From: an uncultured bacterium
Lineage (GTDB): Bacteria > Cyanobacteriota > Vampirovibrionia > Gastranaerophilales > Gastranaerophilaceae
Assembly: GCA_900547155.1 (NCBI GenBank)
Contig: URFH01000001.1
Span: 62,001 to 126,000 of the forward strand
Direction: 5' to 3'
Length of the DNA stretch: 64,000 nt
Part shown: positions 51,742-60,042 of the stretch, piece after piece
Numbering within the stretch: the stretch's first letter is position 1
How the letters are laid out: each line of letters begins with the position of its first letter
The notes under the pieces: generated by a model
What the model saw: only the letters and a program-made list of their open reading frames with translations
Database searches by the model: none
Told to the model about the DNA's origin: nothing
Translations under genes and position numbers: made by a program

Positions 51742-53134
51742 CTTCCTCTCCTTTTTCATTATTTGATGTGTTGACGGGTGAATTTTGCGCTTTTTCGCTT
51801 TCAATCCGCGCCAGCTCAATCATTGCGTCCTCTTTTGATACCTTGTCGAGCGTCATAATCGTAGTCAGCCTGCTCTGCGTGCCGGCAGCAACCCTGCTGT
51901 TTTCAACTTCAACCTGCTCGTTGTAATCCGACGGCAAAGGCTCGCCCCACGCAACCTGAACATTGCTGACAGGCGTAGAATTGAACGCCATAGCGCATTC
52001 AACAACCCTCTTAATCGTAGAATTAAATGAAACCTGCTTGATATCATCAACTTTTGCAAGCGCAGCAATGAAAATCTTCCTCAAACTTTCGCCTGACATA
52101 GTTCCGGAAAGGTCTATTCCATAAGCCTGCGGAGGAGTTTTCGTTAAAATATAGAAAAACTGCAAAAGCGTGCTTATATGCCTGTCAATAGCATCCGCCT
52201 GTAAATTCGCAGTAATATATTCCGGCTTAACCCCGTCAGAACCGACTTTCAGAAAATCACTGTCAGGAAAACGGCGCTCATTCGTAACCGGATCATGCTC
52301 GAGATTCTGCTCGCTTCCCGCAAGTTTCGGGTTTGCATGCCTGTTAATAATCTTAGAATTCTGGCTTATCGTGAGCATAATTTCTTCAACAATCGATTTG
52401 CAGTTCTTGTAATCACTCTGCCCGAAATAAACATCGCTCTCCGTAGAATTTTTTGTAGGAAATACAAGAAAATCATCCCAAATTGCAGAAAAATCATCAA
52501 TTTCATTAATCCCGAGCAGCTCAAGCTCCGCACTTTCCAGCTTTCTGCCAAAACTTCCCGACTCATAAGACCAGACCTCATTTTCAACAAAGCCGCGGTG
52601 ATGTTTTTCGACCTTTTTGTACTCAACTTCCTTGCCGTTTACGTTGAGATAAAGCGGATAAATCAAAATATGCCCCTCAATCTCATTCAAATTTCCGCGG
52701 CTAAAAACAGGAATCCAGCAATCAGGACAAATAGAAAATATTTTTACCTCATCTTCCAAAAGTCCAACCTTAAAAATTCCGTTCCCGAACCTTGAATTGT
52801 CAATGTAAACCTCTTTAATTACAGAAATAAAATTGTTTTCGTCCGCAATTTTCTCCCAGATTTCCTGCAATTCCTCGTCAACATTGACATTTATTCCCTG
52901 ATTTGTAATAAATCCTTTGAAAAAGTCCGTCAAAGCCCAAAAAAGATTGATATTGATGAGCGACTGCGCAGTAGTATTGTCCAGCGGATAACGACGTCTG
53001 ATTTTCATGACAGTTGTGCTGAAGGCCTTGTTAAAATCGCCGTCATAGAGGTTTCTGTAATAAATGTAATCCGAAAATCTCTGAATCGTATCCGAATCTC
53101 TGCTAATGTTCTTAATGTCAAAACTTGTAAACAT
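51719..53134 (-). CDS. Portal protein
   Basis: From MFTSFDIKNISRDSD (AGGAG before the ATG; a longer frame adds a hydrophobic and improbable leader) the protein has 471 residues. It forms the dodecameric DNA gate at the head vertex. SPP1 gp6-like features: TVMKIRRRYPLDNTTAQSLI, then HILIYPLYLNVNGKEVEYK and TPPQAYGIDLSGTMSGESLR near residue 335, with an acidic C-terminus. It follows terL, as usual. Confidence 0.88.
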   Translation of the reverse strand: MFTSFDIKNISRDSDTIQRFSDYIYYRNLYDGDFNKAFSTTVMKIRRRYPLDNTTAQSLININLFWALTDFFKGFITNQGINVNVDEELQEIWEKIADENNFISVIKEVYIDNSRFGNGIFKVGLLEDEVKIFSICPDCWIPVFSRGNLNEIEGHILIYPLYLNVNGKEVEYKKVEKHHRGFVENEVWSYESGSFGRKLESAELELLGINEIDDFSAIWDDFLVFPTKNSTESDVYFGQSDYKNCKSIVEEIMLTISQNSKIINRHANPKLAGSEQNLEHDPVTNERRFPDSDFLKVGSDGVKPEYITANLQADAIDRHISTLLQFFYILTKTPPQAYGIDLSGTMSGESLRKIFIAALAKVDDIKQVSFNSTIKRVVECAMAFNSTPVSNVQVAWGEPLPSDYNEQVEVENSRVAAGTQSRLTTIMTLDKVSKEDAMIELARIESEKAQNSPVNTSNNEKGEEDESGFEK

Positions 53135-53189
53135 TCTGTTCTCCTTTTTTTGTATCTGTAATAAAAACTCCGGCAAAAAGCCTAAAAAA

Positions 53190-53274
53190 ACAAAGAAAAA
53201 GCATATAGCGCAGGTCAAAAGACCAAAAGAGGCATATGATGAAGTCAGAGAGAGTGAAATTTTACGCTATATGC
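53190..53274 (-). terminator. Long-loop hairpin between terL and portal genes
   Basis: On the minus strand GCATATAGCG and CGCTATATGC form a perfect 10-bp stem enclosing 54 bases, with a smaller GGTC-TTTT-GACC hairpin inside, followed by TTTTTCTTTGTTTTTTT. It may be a terminator, or an RNA structure that regulates the portal operon. Confidence 0.5.
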
Positions 53275-53324
53275 ATAGATATGGTTAGATTTGAATTTTA
53301 TTCTTTCCTTTATATTGAATCCCC

Positions 53325-54599
53325 TCAAAAAAACCGCGTTTCGTAAAAAGTCAACGCATAACGGGTCTCATCCATAGCGTCATCATCGACTTTTAACGGC
53401 AAATCAGGGTCATCAGCTCCGGATTCATCCTCGGAAGGATAACGGTAAGTCGAAAACTCATTGAGGGTATTTTTGCAGCGCTCCCTGTTTACAATAAGCC
53501 TGTCATAATTGATAATTCCCCTCAAAATTCCTATACTGTCAACAATTCTCGGCTTAAACTCGTAAACAATCATCCCCCCGAGCTCCTCACGAAGCTTCTG
53601 ATTCTGCTCCGGACGGGCATTATCTGCATTTATAAACCGGAAATAACGCCCGTACTCGGTTTGACGGTCTTTTATCCACCTGATAACATCACGCTCATCA
53701 AGTTTTGAGCCGAAAAGCTCATCAATCTTGTAATAAACCCCGTCACGCGTAATCCCGTAAAGCCCGCAGCACAAAGGATGGTTCCACCCCCAGTCCAGCC
53801 CGAGAAAAAACTCCCGAAACTCGCAAGCAGCGATTTTTTCAAGAATCTGCGAATGCGAACAGGTATGTTTCTTTTCACTGAACGTGTCATAAACAAGCCC
53901 CTCGGCAACAACCCACAAACCCTTGATTTTTCGAGCCTCAAAAGCCCCTGAATAGAGCTTTTTTTGATTTTCAATAAAAGCCTTTGAAAGATTCGCATTG
54001 TCCTCCATTGAAAAATGCCAGTAATCAAAAACGCTCCTTATTTTCGGGTCATTGTCCAAAAACGGCTTGATACGATCCTTGTAAAGCCAGTGATTTGAAC
54101 TTTCCGGATTGCTGTCCGCAAGAGCCCTAGCCTGCTCCGGCGTGAGCCGCGAAAGCGCCATATTATAAAAGGCATAATGGTGCTTGGGCAGCTCGTTCGC
54201 GTACCAGAAATCCCACGTTCCGCCCTGAATCGTCGCATCAGAATCAGATTTTCCGCCGCCAATAACAAGACAATTGTACGTTTTCCCCCACAACCTGATA
54301 TCCAGCTCCCCGCTGGAAGAATTATACTTAACATTCGCACCGTGATAATTCTTCAAAAACGGCAAAAGCTCAATCAAAACGTTGTTTCTGACGGTCTGCT
54401 TCGTATAACCCGAAAAAACTTTCAAATATTCGTTCCCCACAAACTGAAATATCTGCGGAATTTTATAAATAATACTAAGAGTCTTCGCCGAACGAATCGC
54501 CCCGTCACAAAGCGTAAAAAACTTCATTTTTTCGGGCGGCAGACTTAAAAATCGCCTGTGTTTTTTACTATACTTTGATTTTGACCAATCAATCGGCAT
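53325..54599 (-). CDS. Terminase large subunit
   Basis: A 424-residue packaging motor. The ATPase Walker A is DGAIRSAKTLSII (a variant of the usual SGKT), Walker B is DFWYANELPKH with the catalytic glutamate. The RNase H-like nuclease domain supplies acidic residues FLGLDWGWNHP, FINADNARPEQ and KVDDDAMDETRY. All expected catalytic residues are visible, so DNA packaging should be intact. PBSX/SPP1-type. It overlaps terS by 11 bases. Confidence 0.93.
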   Translation of the reverse strand: MPIDWSKSKYSKKHRRFLSLPPEKMKFFTLCDGAIRSAKTLSIIYKIPQIFQFVGNEYLKVFSGYTKQTVRNNVLIELLPFLKNYHGANVKYNSSSGELDIRLWGKTYNCLVIGGGKSDSDATIQGGTWDFWYANELPKHHYAFYNMALSRLTPEQARALADSNPESSNHWLYKDRIKPFLDNDPKIRSVFDYWHFSMEDNANLSKAFIENQKKLYSGAFEARKIKGLWVVAEGLVYDTFSEKKHTCSHSQILEKIAACEFREFFLGLDWGWNHPLCCGLYGITRDGVYYKIDELFGSKLDERDVIRWIKDRQTEYGRYFRFINADNARPEQNQKLREELGGMIVYEFKPRIVDSIGILRGIINYDRLIVNRERCKNTLNEFSTYRYPSEDESGADDPDLPLKVDDDAMDETRYALTFYETRFF

Positions 54600-54978
54600 C
54601 GTTTTCTTTTCCCATCTCCTCTAAACTCTTTAAATACGCTTCTTTTGTCGATATTTCTTCTTTGGAAGCATCATCTTTCTTCGCAGAACCCATAACTTTT
54701 CGCTCCTCCTCGGACGCAAGCAGCTTAAACAAAGCCACCTGACATGTCGGAGAAGCATTAGGCTTGAGCCATTGGAGCATAAGCTGCTGTTTTGCCTGCG
54801 CCCTGTTTTCTTCAATTGCTTTTAGTAAAATTTTTGACTTATCAAGCTTGTATTCAAGAAATTTTTCAAACGAAAACTCCAAAAACGCAGCAATCCCGTT
54901 CATAGAAAGCACATTGTTCTCTTTAATCAATTCAAGACATTGATTCTCCAAAATTTTGTAATCTTTTTTTCTTCTCAT
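54589..54978 (-). CDS. Terminase small subunit
   Basis: The ATG of MRRKKDYKILENQCLEL is the likely start (GGCGGGGATTT before it), giving 129 residues; a 49-residue upstream extension would run through a promoter-like region. Helix-turn-helix-like start (ENNVLSMNGIAAFLEFSFEKF) then a coiled coil and an acidic tail (KEEISTKEAYLKSLEEMGKE). It overlaps terL. DNA-recognising partner of the packaging motor. Confidence 0.75.
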   Translation of the reverse strand: MRRKKDYKILENQCLELIKENNVLSMNGIAAFLEFSFEKFLEYKLDKSKILLKAIEENRAQAKQQLMLQWLKPNASPTCQVALFKLLASEEERKVMGSAKKDDASKEEISTKEAYLKSLEEMGKENDAD

Positions 54979-55100
54979 AAATCCCCGCCGAAATGGTAAA
55001 AAACACTTTAAATAGACACACCTGTCCCGTCTAAAATACGAGGTGGGCTTCGCAATCGAGTTGTTCGACCTCTCGTACGGGATTATATTAGCACTTTCCG

Positions 55101-55118
55101 TTGAGCCATGATGGTCAA
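55101..55118 (-). promoter_or_regulatory. Shared promoter/operator motif, copy 2 (terS unit)
   Basis: On the minus strand TTGACC-ATCAT-GGCTCA, then CGGAAA, then GTGCTAATATAATCC with a TATAAT-like -10 box. CTCTAATTTT precedes it as in the fibre copy. It lies about 125 bases before the preferred terS start, and within the longer unlikely terS frame. Confidence 0.7.
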
Positions 55119-55127
55119 AAAGCAAAA

Positions 55128-55565
55128 TTAGAGCCTGTAAGCTCGCACAGGCAAAAACACCTTTTCTACAGCGGAATCCCCCTCCTCCGTAACATACCGG
55201 AATTTCTGGGTATAACTATTTACCGCTTTTCCGTAAACAAGCGGTATATTTTTTGAATATTTTTGCACAAAAGGATATTTAGGCCTGATTCTATAACGAA
55301 AAGCAGCTGTTTGCGCCAAAAATCGCGTTGCTTTATACCCGTTAAGCTTCTCTACTCCTATCAGAACCCCCTGCCGGTCAAAACGATGAATCTCAATCTT
55401 CGCACACCCGTTTTTCTTGCACCGCAAGGAATAAACAACCTCTTTTTCCACCCTTTTGCCGTCAGCAATCTCTTTACTTACCGGATTAACCCCGTAAATC
55501 TCAATACACCAGAAAGTTTCAGGGTCATTTGTGCTATAAACAACACCGCAGCATACCATTTTCAT
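55128..55565 (-). CDS. Small protein, unknown function, first gene of the block
   Basis: A 145-residue protein beginning MKMVCCGVVYSTNDPETFWC, with several cysteines in the first half (CC, C, C, C) and a basic middle. It has no signal peptide. GGAGGA precedes the ATG. An upstream copy of the shared motif (55603-55620) makes it the first gene of the packaging-head unit or of a separate short unit. Not recognised; a regulator or DNA-binding accessory is possible. Confidence 0.7.
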   Translation of the reverse strand: MKMVCCGVVYSTNDPETFWCIEIYGVNPVSKEIADGKRVEKEVVYSLRCKKNGCAKIEIHRFDRQGVLIGVEKLNGYKATRFLAQTAAFRYRIRPKYPFVQKYSKNIPLVYGKAVNSYTQKFRYVTEEGDSAVEKVFLPVRAYRL

Positions 55566-55602
55566 AAAAATTCCTCCTTTTGGTAAAGAATACCACTTTT
55601 CA

Positions 55603-55620
55603 ATGAGCCATTTAGGTCAA
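55603..55620 (-). promoter_or_regulatory. Shared promoter/operator motif, copy 3 (55128 gene)
   Basis: On the minus strand TTGACC-TAAAT-GGCTCA, then TTGAAAA, then TGGTATTCTTTACC, at the same spacing as copies 1 and 2, 38 bases before the start of the first gene of the block. Confidence 0.7.
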
Positions 55621-55759
55621 TTTTTAAACTTTTCCCAAAAATTTGACCTGCCCTTCTTGCTGCCCGAAAGAACAATATAAAAAACGAAAAAATCCATTAT
55701 CATTAATAAGCTTTGCCCAATCCAAAGCATTTTTTGTTATACATATGAAAGGAATTAAA

Positions 55760-57103
55760 ATGAGTTTCAACCCGCTGAAAGAAAAGGGAATCCCCGTTGA
55801 AAAACAGCTTAGAAGCTGGCATGATATCGTAAAAAAACCGTTTAATAAAAATGAAGTAGACTGCTACAGCAGAACACGCCAAATTCTCATGAACGGAATC
55901 GAAATAGAAGCCTGGAACTTCAAACATGCATTTGCACGCATGTGCCCTGACATTGAAGCAGCAAAAAAAATCGCTGAAACCCGCAGAATTGAAGACCAGC
56001 ACCAGACAACAATAAACTGGCTCGCCCCCAGCGACCAATCCGTACTGGAAACAACACTCGGCTACGAGCAGGTTGCAGTAGATTTAACAGCATGGCTTGC
56101 ACAGAATGAACCCGATGACTATGTTAAAGAAACTTTTAATTTCGGACTTTTAGAGGATTTTGACCACTTATACAGATACAGCCAGTGGTACCACATGATA
56201 GAAGGCGCAAACCCCGATGATATTCTTCAGGCACAAACCGATGTAATCCTCGGCCGCCCGACGCAAAACCACCACAACGACAACAAACTCAGGTTAAGAA
56301 AACATATAGATAAAAATACAGCCTCACCGCAAACAAAAGTCAACATAATGACCCTTGTTTCAGCCGAACAGCAGACCCACAACTACTATGCAGAACACGG
56401 ATTCTGCTACGGAAACGATACTCTGCGTATGACCTACGCAGAAATCAAAGATGTCGAAGAAGAACACGTAACAATGTACGAATCTCTCCTCGATCCGACT
56501 GAAAGCTGGTACGAAAAGCTCCTTCTGCACGAATTCACAGAGGTTTGCAACTATTACAACTGTATGAAAGACGAAGATGACGACAATCTTAAAGATATCT
56601 GGGAAGAATTCATGATGCACGAAATCGAACACCTTAAAATCGCAGCAGATCTTTTCAAAAAGTACGAAAAACGCGACCCTGAAGAAGTAATCGGCACAAA
56701 AGTCGTGGAACCCTGCCACTTTGAAAGCCAAAAAGACTACGTAACCGGAATTTTAGAAACCCAAATCGACAGACGTCTTGATACAGAAATGGGCTATACA
56801 ACAATCGACGAACTGCCCGAAGATTGGCCGAGCTATGAAATTCAACGCAGAGCAGGCGAAGACGGAGCCCCGACAGAAACCACAATCCGGCTGATAGGCG
56901 TATCGGACGGCAGAGATTTGGTTCTGGCAGATGACGGGCTTAAAAAAGACGAAATTGACCTCTTAACAAGAGGACTTCAGGCAATTGCCCAGGCTCCCAA
57001 CACCGTCACCCCCGAAGAACTGGAAGAAATGATAGAAACTTCGGAAGCAGAAGACAAAAAACCGCTTGAAGACGAAGAGCCAAAACCTAAAAAAAGAAAA
57101 TAA
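55760..57103 (+). CDS. Ferritin-like diiron protein
   Basis: The ATG of MSFNPLKEKGIPVEK (GAAAGGA upstream) gives 447 residues. The middle holds a four-helix ferritin-like bundle: SAEQQTHNYYAEHGFCYGND, then VEEEHVTMYESLLDPTE with an ExxH motif, LLLHEFTEVCNYYNCM, and MMHEIEHLKIAADLFKKYEK with the second ExxH. These fit a diiron site. The ends, especially the acidic EEMIETSEAEDKKPLEDEEP-like C-terminus, are lineage-specific. Oxygen or peroxide scavenging, or a structural role, would suit an anaerobe. It stands directly beside the phage-like block but on the other strand. Confidence 0.75.
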   Translation: MSFNPLKEKGIPVEKQLRSWHDIVKKPFNKNEVDCYSRTRQILMNGIEIEAWNFKHAFARMCPDIEAAKKIAETRRIEDQHQTTINWLAPSDQSVLETTLGYEQVAVDLTAWLAQNEPDDYVKETFNFGLLEDFDHLYRYSQWYHMIEGANPDDILQAQTDVILGRPTQNHHNDNKLRLRKHIDKNTASPQTKVNIMTLVSAEQQTHNYYAEHGFCYGNDTLRMTYAEIKDVEEEHVTMYESLLDPTESWYEKLLLHEFTEVCNYYNCMKDEDDDNLKDIWEEFMMHEIEHLKIAADLFKKYEKRDPEEVIGTKVVEPCHFESQKDYVTGILETQIDRRLDTEMGYTTIDELPEDWPSYEIQRRAGEDGAPTETTIRLIGVSDGRDLVLADDGLKKDEIDLLTRGLQAIAQAPNTVTPEELEEMIETSEAEDKKPLEDEEPKPKKRK

Positions 57104-57109
57104 CAACAC

Positions 57110-57142
57110 AAAAAGGGATATTCAAACAGGATATCCCTTTTT
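57110..57142 (+). terminator. Intrinsic terminator after the diiron gene
   Basis: AAAAAGGGATAT and ATATCCCTTTTT form a perfect 12-bp stem with a 9-base loop, ending in a T-run. It can also work on the minus strand. Confidence 0.9.
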
Positions 57143-57285
57143 AATAACTGTAAATCCAATGTTACAAACCACCAAAAACACTTGCACAGAAATATTTTTG
57201 TCCTAAAATCGTATATACACGGGCAGTCTGTGGACGGCATGTCATAGCTGCTCAGAATTATTCAAACTAAAAAGGAGAATAAACT

Positions 57286-57495
57286 ATGCCAAAAATGAAA
57301 ACCCACCGCGCAGCGGCAAAACGCTACAAAGTCACTGCAAGCGGCAAAATTCTCAGACGTTCGGCAGGTACAAAACACTTGCTTCAACACAAATCCGTCA
57401 GCAGAAAAAGAAGATTGTCAGGAATGACAGAAGTTTCTGCAACAAATCTGGATTTGATTTCCAAGGAATTACCTTACAAGAAGTATTCAAGATAG
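57286..57495 (+). CDS. rpmI: 50S ribosomal protein L35
   Basis: A 69-residue basic protein beginning MPKMKTHRAAAKRYKVTASG, with the KHLLQHKSVSRKRRLSG core. It is normally cotranscribed with rplT; infC, usually upstream, is not adjacent here. AAAGGAGAATAAAC precedes the ATG. An unstructured-looking leader of 130 bases may carry regulation. Confidence 0.98.
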   Translation: MPKMKTHRAAAKRYKVTASGKILRRSAGTKHLLQHKSVSRKRRLSGMTEVSATNLDLISKELPYKKYSR

Positions 57496-57510
57496 GAAAG
57501 AGGTTGAACA

Positions 57511-57867
57511 ATGAGAGTAAAACGCGGTAACGTCTTAAGAAAAAGACATAAAAAAATCTTAAAATTAGCTAAAGGCTTCATCGGAGCCAGAAGCAGAATC
57601 TTCAAAGTTGCTAACACAGCAGTTATGAAGAAACTCAAATACCAGTACAGAGACAGACGCAATCTGAAAAGAAATATGCGCCGCCTCTGGATTGTCAGAA
57701 TCAATGCAGCAGTTAGAGCACACGGCTTGAGCTATTCAAAATTCATGAACGCATTGAAAAAATCCGAAATCGCAGTGAACAGAAAAATGCTCGCAGAAAT
57801 GGCCGTAAACGAGCCCGAAGCATTCTCTGTAATCGTAGAAACAGCAAAATCAAAAGTTTCTGCATAA
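57511..57867 (+). CDS. rplT: 50S ribosomal protein L20
   Basis: A 118-residue protein starting [20 protein letters not shown], with [26 protein letters not shown] core. It starts 15 bases after rpmI. The last part ([20 protein letters not shown]) is the usual C-terminal domain that in E. coli also autoregulates the operon. A terminator follows. Confidence 0.98.
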   Translation: MRVKRGNVLRKRHKKILKLAKGFIGARSRIFKVANTAVMKKLKYQYRDRRNLKRNMRRLWIVRINAAVRAHGLSYSKFMNALKKSEIAVNRKMLAEMAVNEPEAFSVIVETAKSKVSA

Positions 57868-57882
57868 TAAATAAAAAACTAA

Positions 57883-57912
57883 AGTCCTCCGCCAAAATCG
57901 GAGGGCTTTTTT
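57883..57912 (+). terminator. Intrinsic terminator after rplT
   Basis: AGTCCTCCG and CGGAGGGCT make a 9-bp stem around CCAAAAT, followed by six T. Confidence 0.9.
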
Positions 57913-57923
57913 CATGCAAATCT

Positions 57924-57966
57924 TCCCTCTCCGATGGGGGAGGGTGAGAGTTATCCCGCAAGGAAA
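57924..57966. repeat. Dispersed C/G-rich repeat (CCCTCTCC type)
   Basis: CCCTCTCCGATGGGGGAGGG, then GTGAGAGTTATCCCGC, followed by AAGGAAAAA. A related element lies at 59907-59955 (CCCTCTCCGCCGGGAGGGAG, then GGTGAGAGCCATCCCGC, AGAGAAAAA). Both are 3' of genes. Confidence 0.65.
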
Positions 57967-58011
57967 AAACTACCTATTCCCCCGAAAAAACTTTTAAGCT
58001 ATCATTCCAAT

Positions 58012-58728
58012 ATGAAAATCATAAATTTCAAAACCCTCCCCTCAACAAACAAATGGGCACTTGAGCACATAAACGAACTTGAGGACAAAACAATAATAAT
58101 CGCCGGTACGCAAACAGCAGGGCACGGCAGATTCCAACGAATCTGGAATTCCGACAACCCTGAAAACCTGTACCTGACCTTCGTCTTAAAACCCGAAAAA
58201 ACAGAACATATCTCAAATCTAACCCAATATTTGAGCCTTACGCTCGTAAAAGTTCTAAAAGAAAACTACAAAATCCACGCAAATATTAAATGGCCCAACG
58301 ACGTACGCGTAAACAAAGCCAAAATCGCCGGAATCCTCTGTGAATCGGTAATAAAAGGCAAAAATCCAAACCTTGCGCTAGGTATCGGGGTGAATTTGAA
58401 TATGAACGAAGAAGAACTGGCTCAAATCCCCCAAAAAGCCGCTTCACTCAACCTTTTAACAGGCAAAAATATCGACAAAAACGAATTTGCAAACCGGCTA
58501 TGCGAAGAATTCTTCAAAAACTATGAAAAATTCCTCGAAAAAGGCTTCTCCTCAATAAAAACAGAATATGAACAAAATGCCGAATTCCTCAACAAAAAAA
58601 TCACAGTCACAACCCCCGCCGAAAAAGCCGAATACACCGCAATCGCCCTGACCGAAAAGGGTACGCTGATTGTTCAAGCTAAAAACGGCGAAAAAAAAGA
58701 ATTATTGAGCGGAGATGTGGAATTATGA
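58012..58728 (+). CDS. birA: Biotin-[acetyl-CoA carboxylase] ligase (no HTH domain)
   Basis: From MKIINFKTLPSTNKWALEHI the protein has 238 residues; an upstream frame is in the repeat region. Biotin ligase core: QTAGHGRFQRIWNSDNPENL (usual GRGRxGRxW), KWPNDVRVNKAKIAGILCES and GIGVNLNMNEEEL; SH3-like tail at the end. The N-terminal DNA-binding domain of the E. coli repressor is missing, so it only biotinylates. It overlaps tadA by 4 bases. Confidence 0.93.
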   Translation: MKIINFKTLPSTNKWALEHINELEDKTIIIAGTQTAGHGRFQRIWNSDNPENLYLTFVLKPEKTEHISNLTQYLSLTLVKVLKENYKIHANIKWPNDVRVNKAKIAGILCESVIKGKNPNLALGIGVNLNMNEEELAQIPQKAASLNLLTGKNIDKNEFANRLCEEFFKNYEKFLEKGFSSIKTEYEQNAEFLNKKITVTTPAEKAEYTAIALTEKGTLIVQAKNGEKKELLSGDVEL

Positions 58729-59153
58729 AAAATTTTATGCAAATCGCCCTTGAAACCGCAAAAAAATCAGGAAAAGACCTACCCGTAGGCGCAATAATCG
58801 TAAAAAACAACGAAATAATAGCCTGCGCCCACAACGAACAGGAAAAAAACAACGACGTCACAGCCCACGCCGAAATCCTCGCAATCCGCGAAGCCGAAAA
58901 AAAACTTGGAAACTGGCGCCTGAACGATTGCGAAATGTACGTTACGCTTGAACCCTGCCCGATGTGCGCCTGGGCGATTTTGCGCTCAAGAATCAAATCC
59001 CTGACTTTTGGCGCCTATGATACGGTCTATGGAGCATTTTCGACCCTTCCCCGGCTGCAAGAAATGTCAAACTCGACCCTGAAAGTCAGAGGAGGTATAA
59101 TGGAATCGGAGTGCAAACAGGTTATTGAAGAATATTTTAAGGATTTAAGATGA
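58725..59153 (+). CDS. tadA: tRNA adenosine deaminase TadA-type (nucleoside deaminase)
   Basis: A 142-residue zinc deaminase forming inosine at tRNA position 34. Zinc motifs HAEILAIREAEKKLGN and CPMCAWAIL give H, C and C ligands; the glutamate of HAE is the proton shuttle. Other features: PVGAIIVKNNEIIACAHNEQ and FGAYDTVYGAFSTL. Length is somewhat short but normal. It overlaps both neighbours by 4 bases. Confidence 0.93.
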   Translation: MKNFMQIALETAKKSGKDLPVGAIIVKNNEIIACAHNEQEKNNDVTAHAEILAIREAEKKLGNWRLNDCEMYVTLEPCPMCAWAILRSRIKSLTFGAYDTVYGAFSTLPRLQEMSNSTLKVRGGIMESECKQVIEEYFKDLR

Positions 59154-59902
59154 ATACAAAATTATACATGGATGAACTGGTCGAAAAGTACGAAACTCCG
59201 GATTTTATCCCCGATGACCCGATTCAGTTCCCGCACAGATTTGAAAAGAAAAATGATATCGAAATTGCCGGCTTTCTGGCGTCAATTTTCGCTTACGGGA
59301 AAAGAGAAGTTTTCATAAAAAAACTTAATACCCTCTTTGAAAAAATGGAAAACGAACCATATAAGTTCGTAACCGGATTTTCGCCGGAAAACCCGATTTT
59401 AAACGACTTTGACTACCGGTTTTCCGTAGGAATTGACCTTGTCCAAATTATTTTAGCCCTAAAAGAGCTCTACAATTCGGGCGCAACACTGGAAAATGTC
59501 TTTGCTCACGGCTACAAAGCAACAGGAACAGCAAAAGGCGCCCTGCAATCCGCTGTGGATTATTTCTATTCAAAACAAACTCTGGAAGTGACAAAAGGCT
59601 TTTATCACCTCTTGCCCAACCCTGCAAAAAACAGCGCCTGCAAGCGTTTGAACATGCTTTTGAGATGGTTTGTGAGAGAGGGCTGCGTGGATTTAGGAAT
59701 CTGGAAATTCATCGACAAATCCGAAATTCTAATCCCCCTCGATGTCCATGTTGCAAAAGTTTCCAGAAATTTGGGAATTCTCACCAGAAAACAAAACGAT
59801 TTTAATGCAGTTCTTGAACTTATGGAGTCATTAAAGCAATTCGACCCCAAAGACCCCGTAAAATATGACTTTGCAATGTTCGGCTACGGCGTAAACAACT
59901 AA
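59150..59902 (+). CDS. TIGR02757 family protein
   Basis: A 250-residue protein: starts MNTKLYMDELVEKYETPDFI, with FLASIFAYGKREVFIKKLNT, CKRLNMLLRWFVREGCVDLG and the HVAKVSRNLGILTRKQNDF motif. The family is common in anaerobes and bacteroidetes, and its function is not established. It is the last gene in the birA-tadA operon. Confidence 0.88.
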   Translation: MNTKLYMDELVEKYETPDFIPDDPIQFPHRFEKKNDIEIAGFLASIFAYGKREVFIKKLNTLFEKMENEPYKFVTGFSPENPILNDFDYRFSVGIDLVQIILALKELYNSGATLENVFAHGYKATGTAKGALQSAVDYFYSKQTLEVTKGFYHLLPNPAKNSACKRLNMLLRWFVREGCVDLGIWKFIDKSEILIPLDVHVAKVSRNLGILTRKQNDFNAVLELMESLKQFDPKDPVKYDFAMFGYGVNN

Positions 59903-59906
59903 ATAT

Positions 59907-59955
59907 TCTCCCTCTCCGCCGGGAGGGAGCCGGGGTGAGAGCCATCCCGCAGAGA
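59907..59955. repeat. Dispersed C/G-rich repeat (second copy)
   Basis: Related to 57924-57966 as given there; it can fold with CTCCCTC and GAGGGAG arms. It is downstream of the TIGR02757 gene. Confidence 0.6.
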
Positions 59956-60042
59956 AAAATTAAGAGAAAGCCAAAGTGAGGCCAAACAAACAAAAAACAA
60001 CAAATTACTACCCAAATAATCTTTTAATGCTAAAATCAAAAT

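Noticed and set aside
53190..53274. Fourth copy of the shared promoter motif (TTTTGACCT on the minus strand)
   Set aside because: Only the TTGACC half matches; the GGCTCA half and the -10-like part are absent.
34241..55625. Tailocin or type VI-like contractile device instead of a DNA-packaging particle
   Set aside because: Terminase, portal, scaffold and capsid genes are present and look intact, and no sheath gene was seen.
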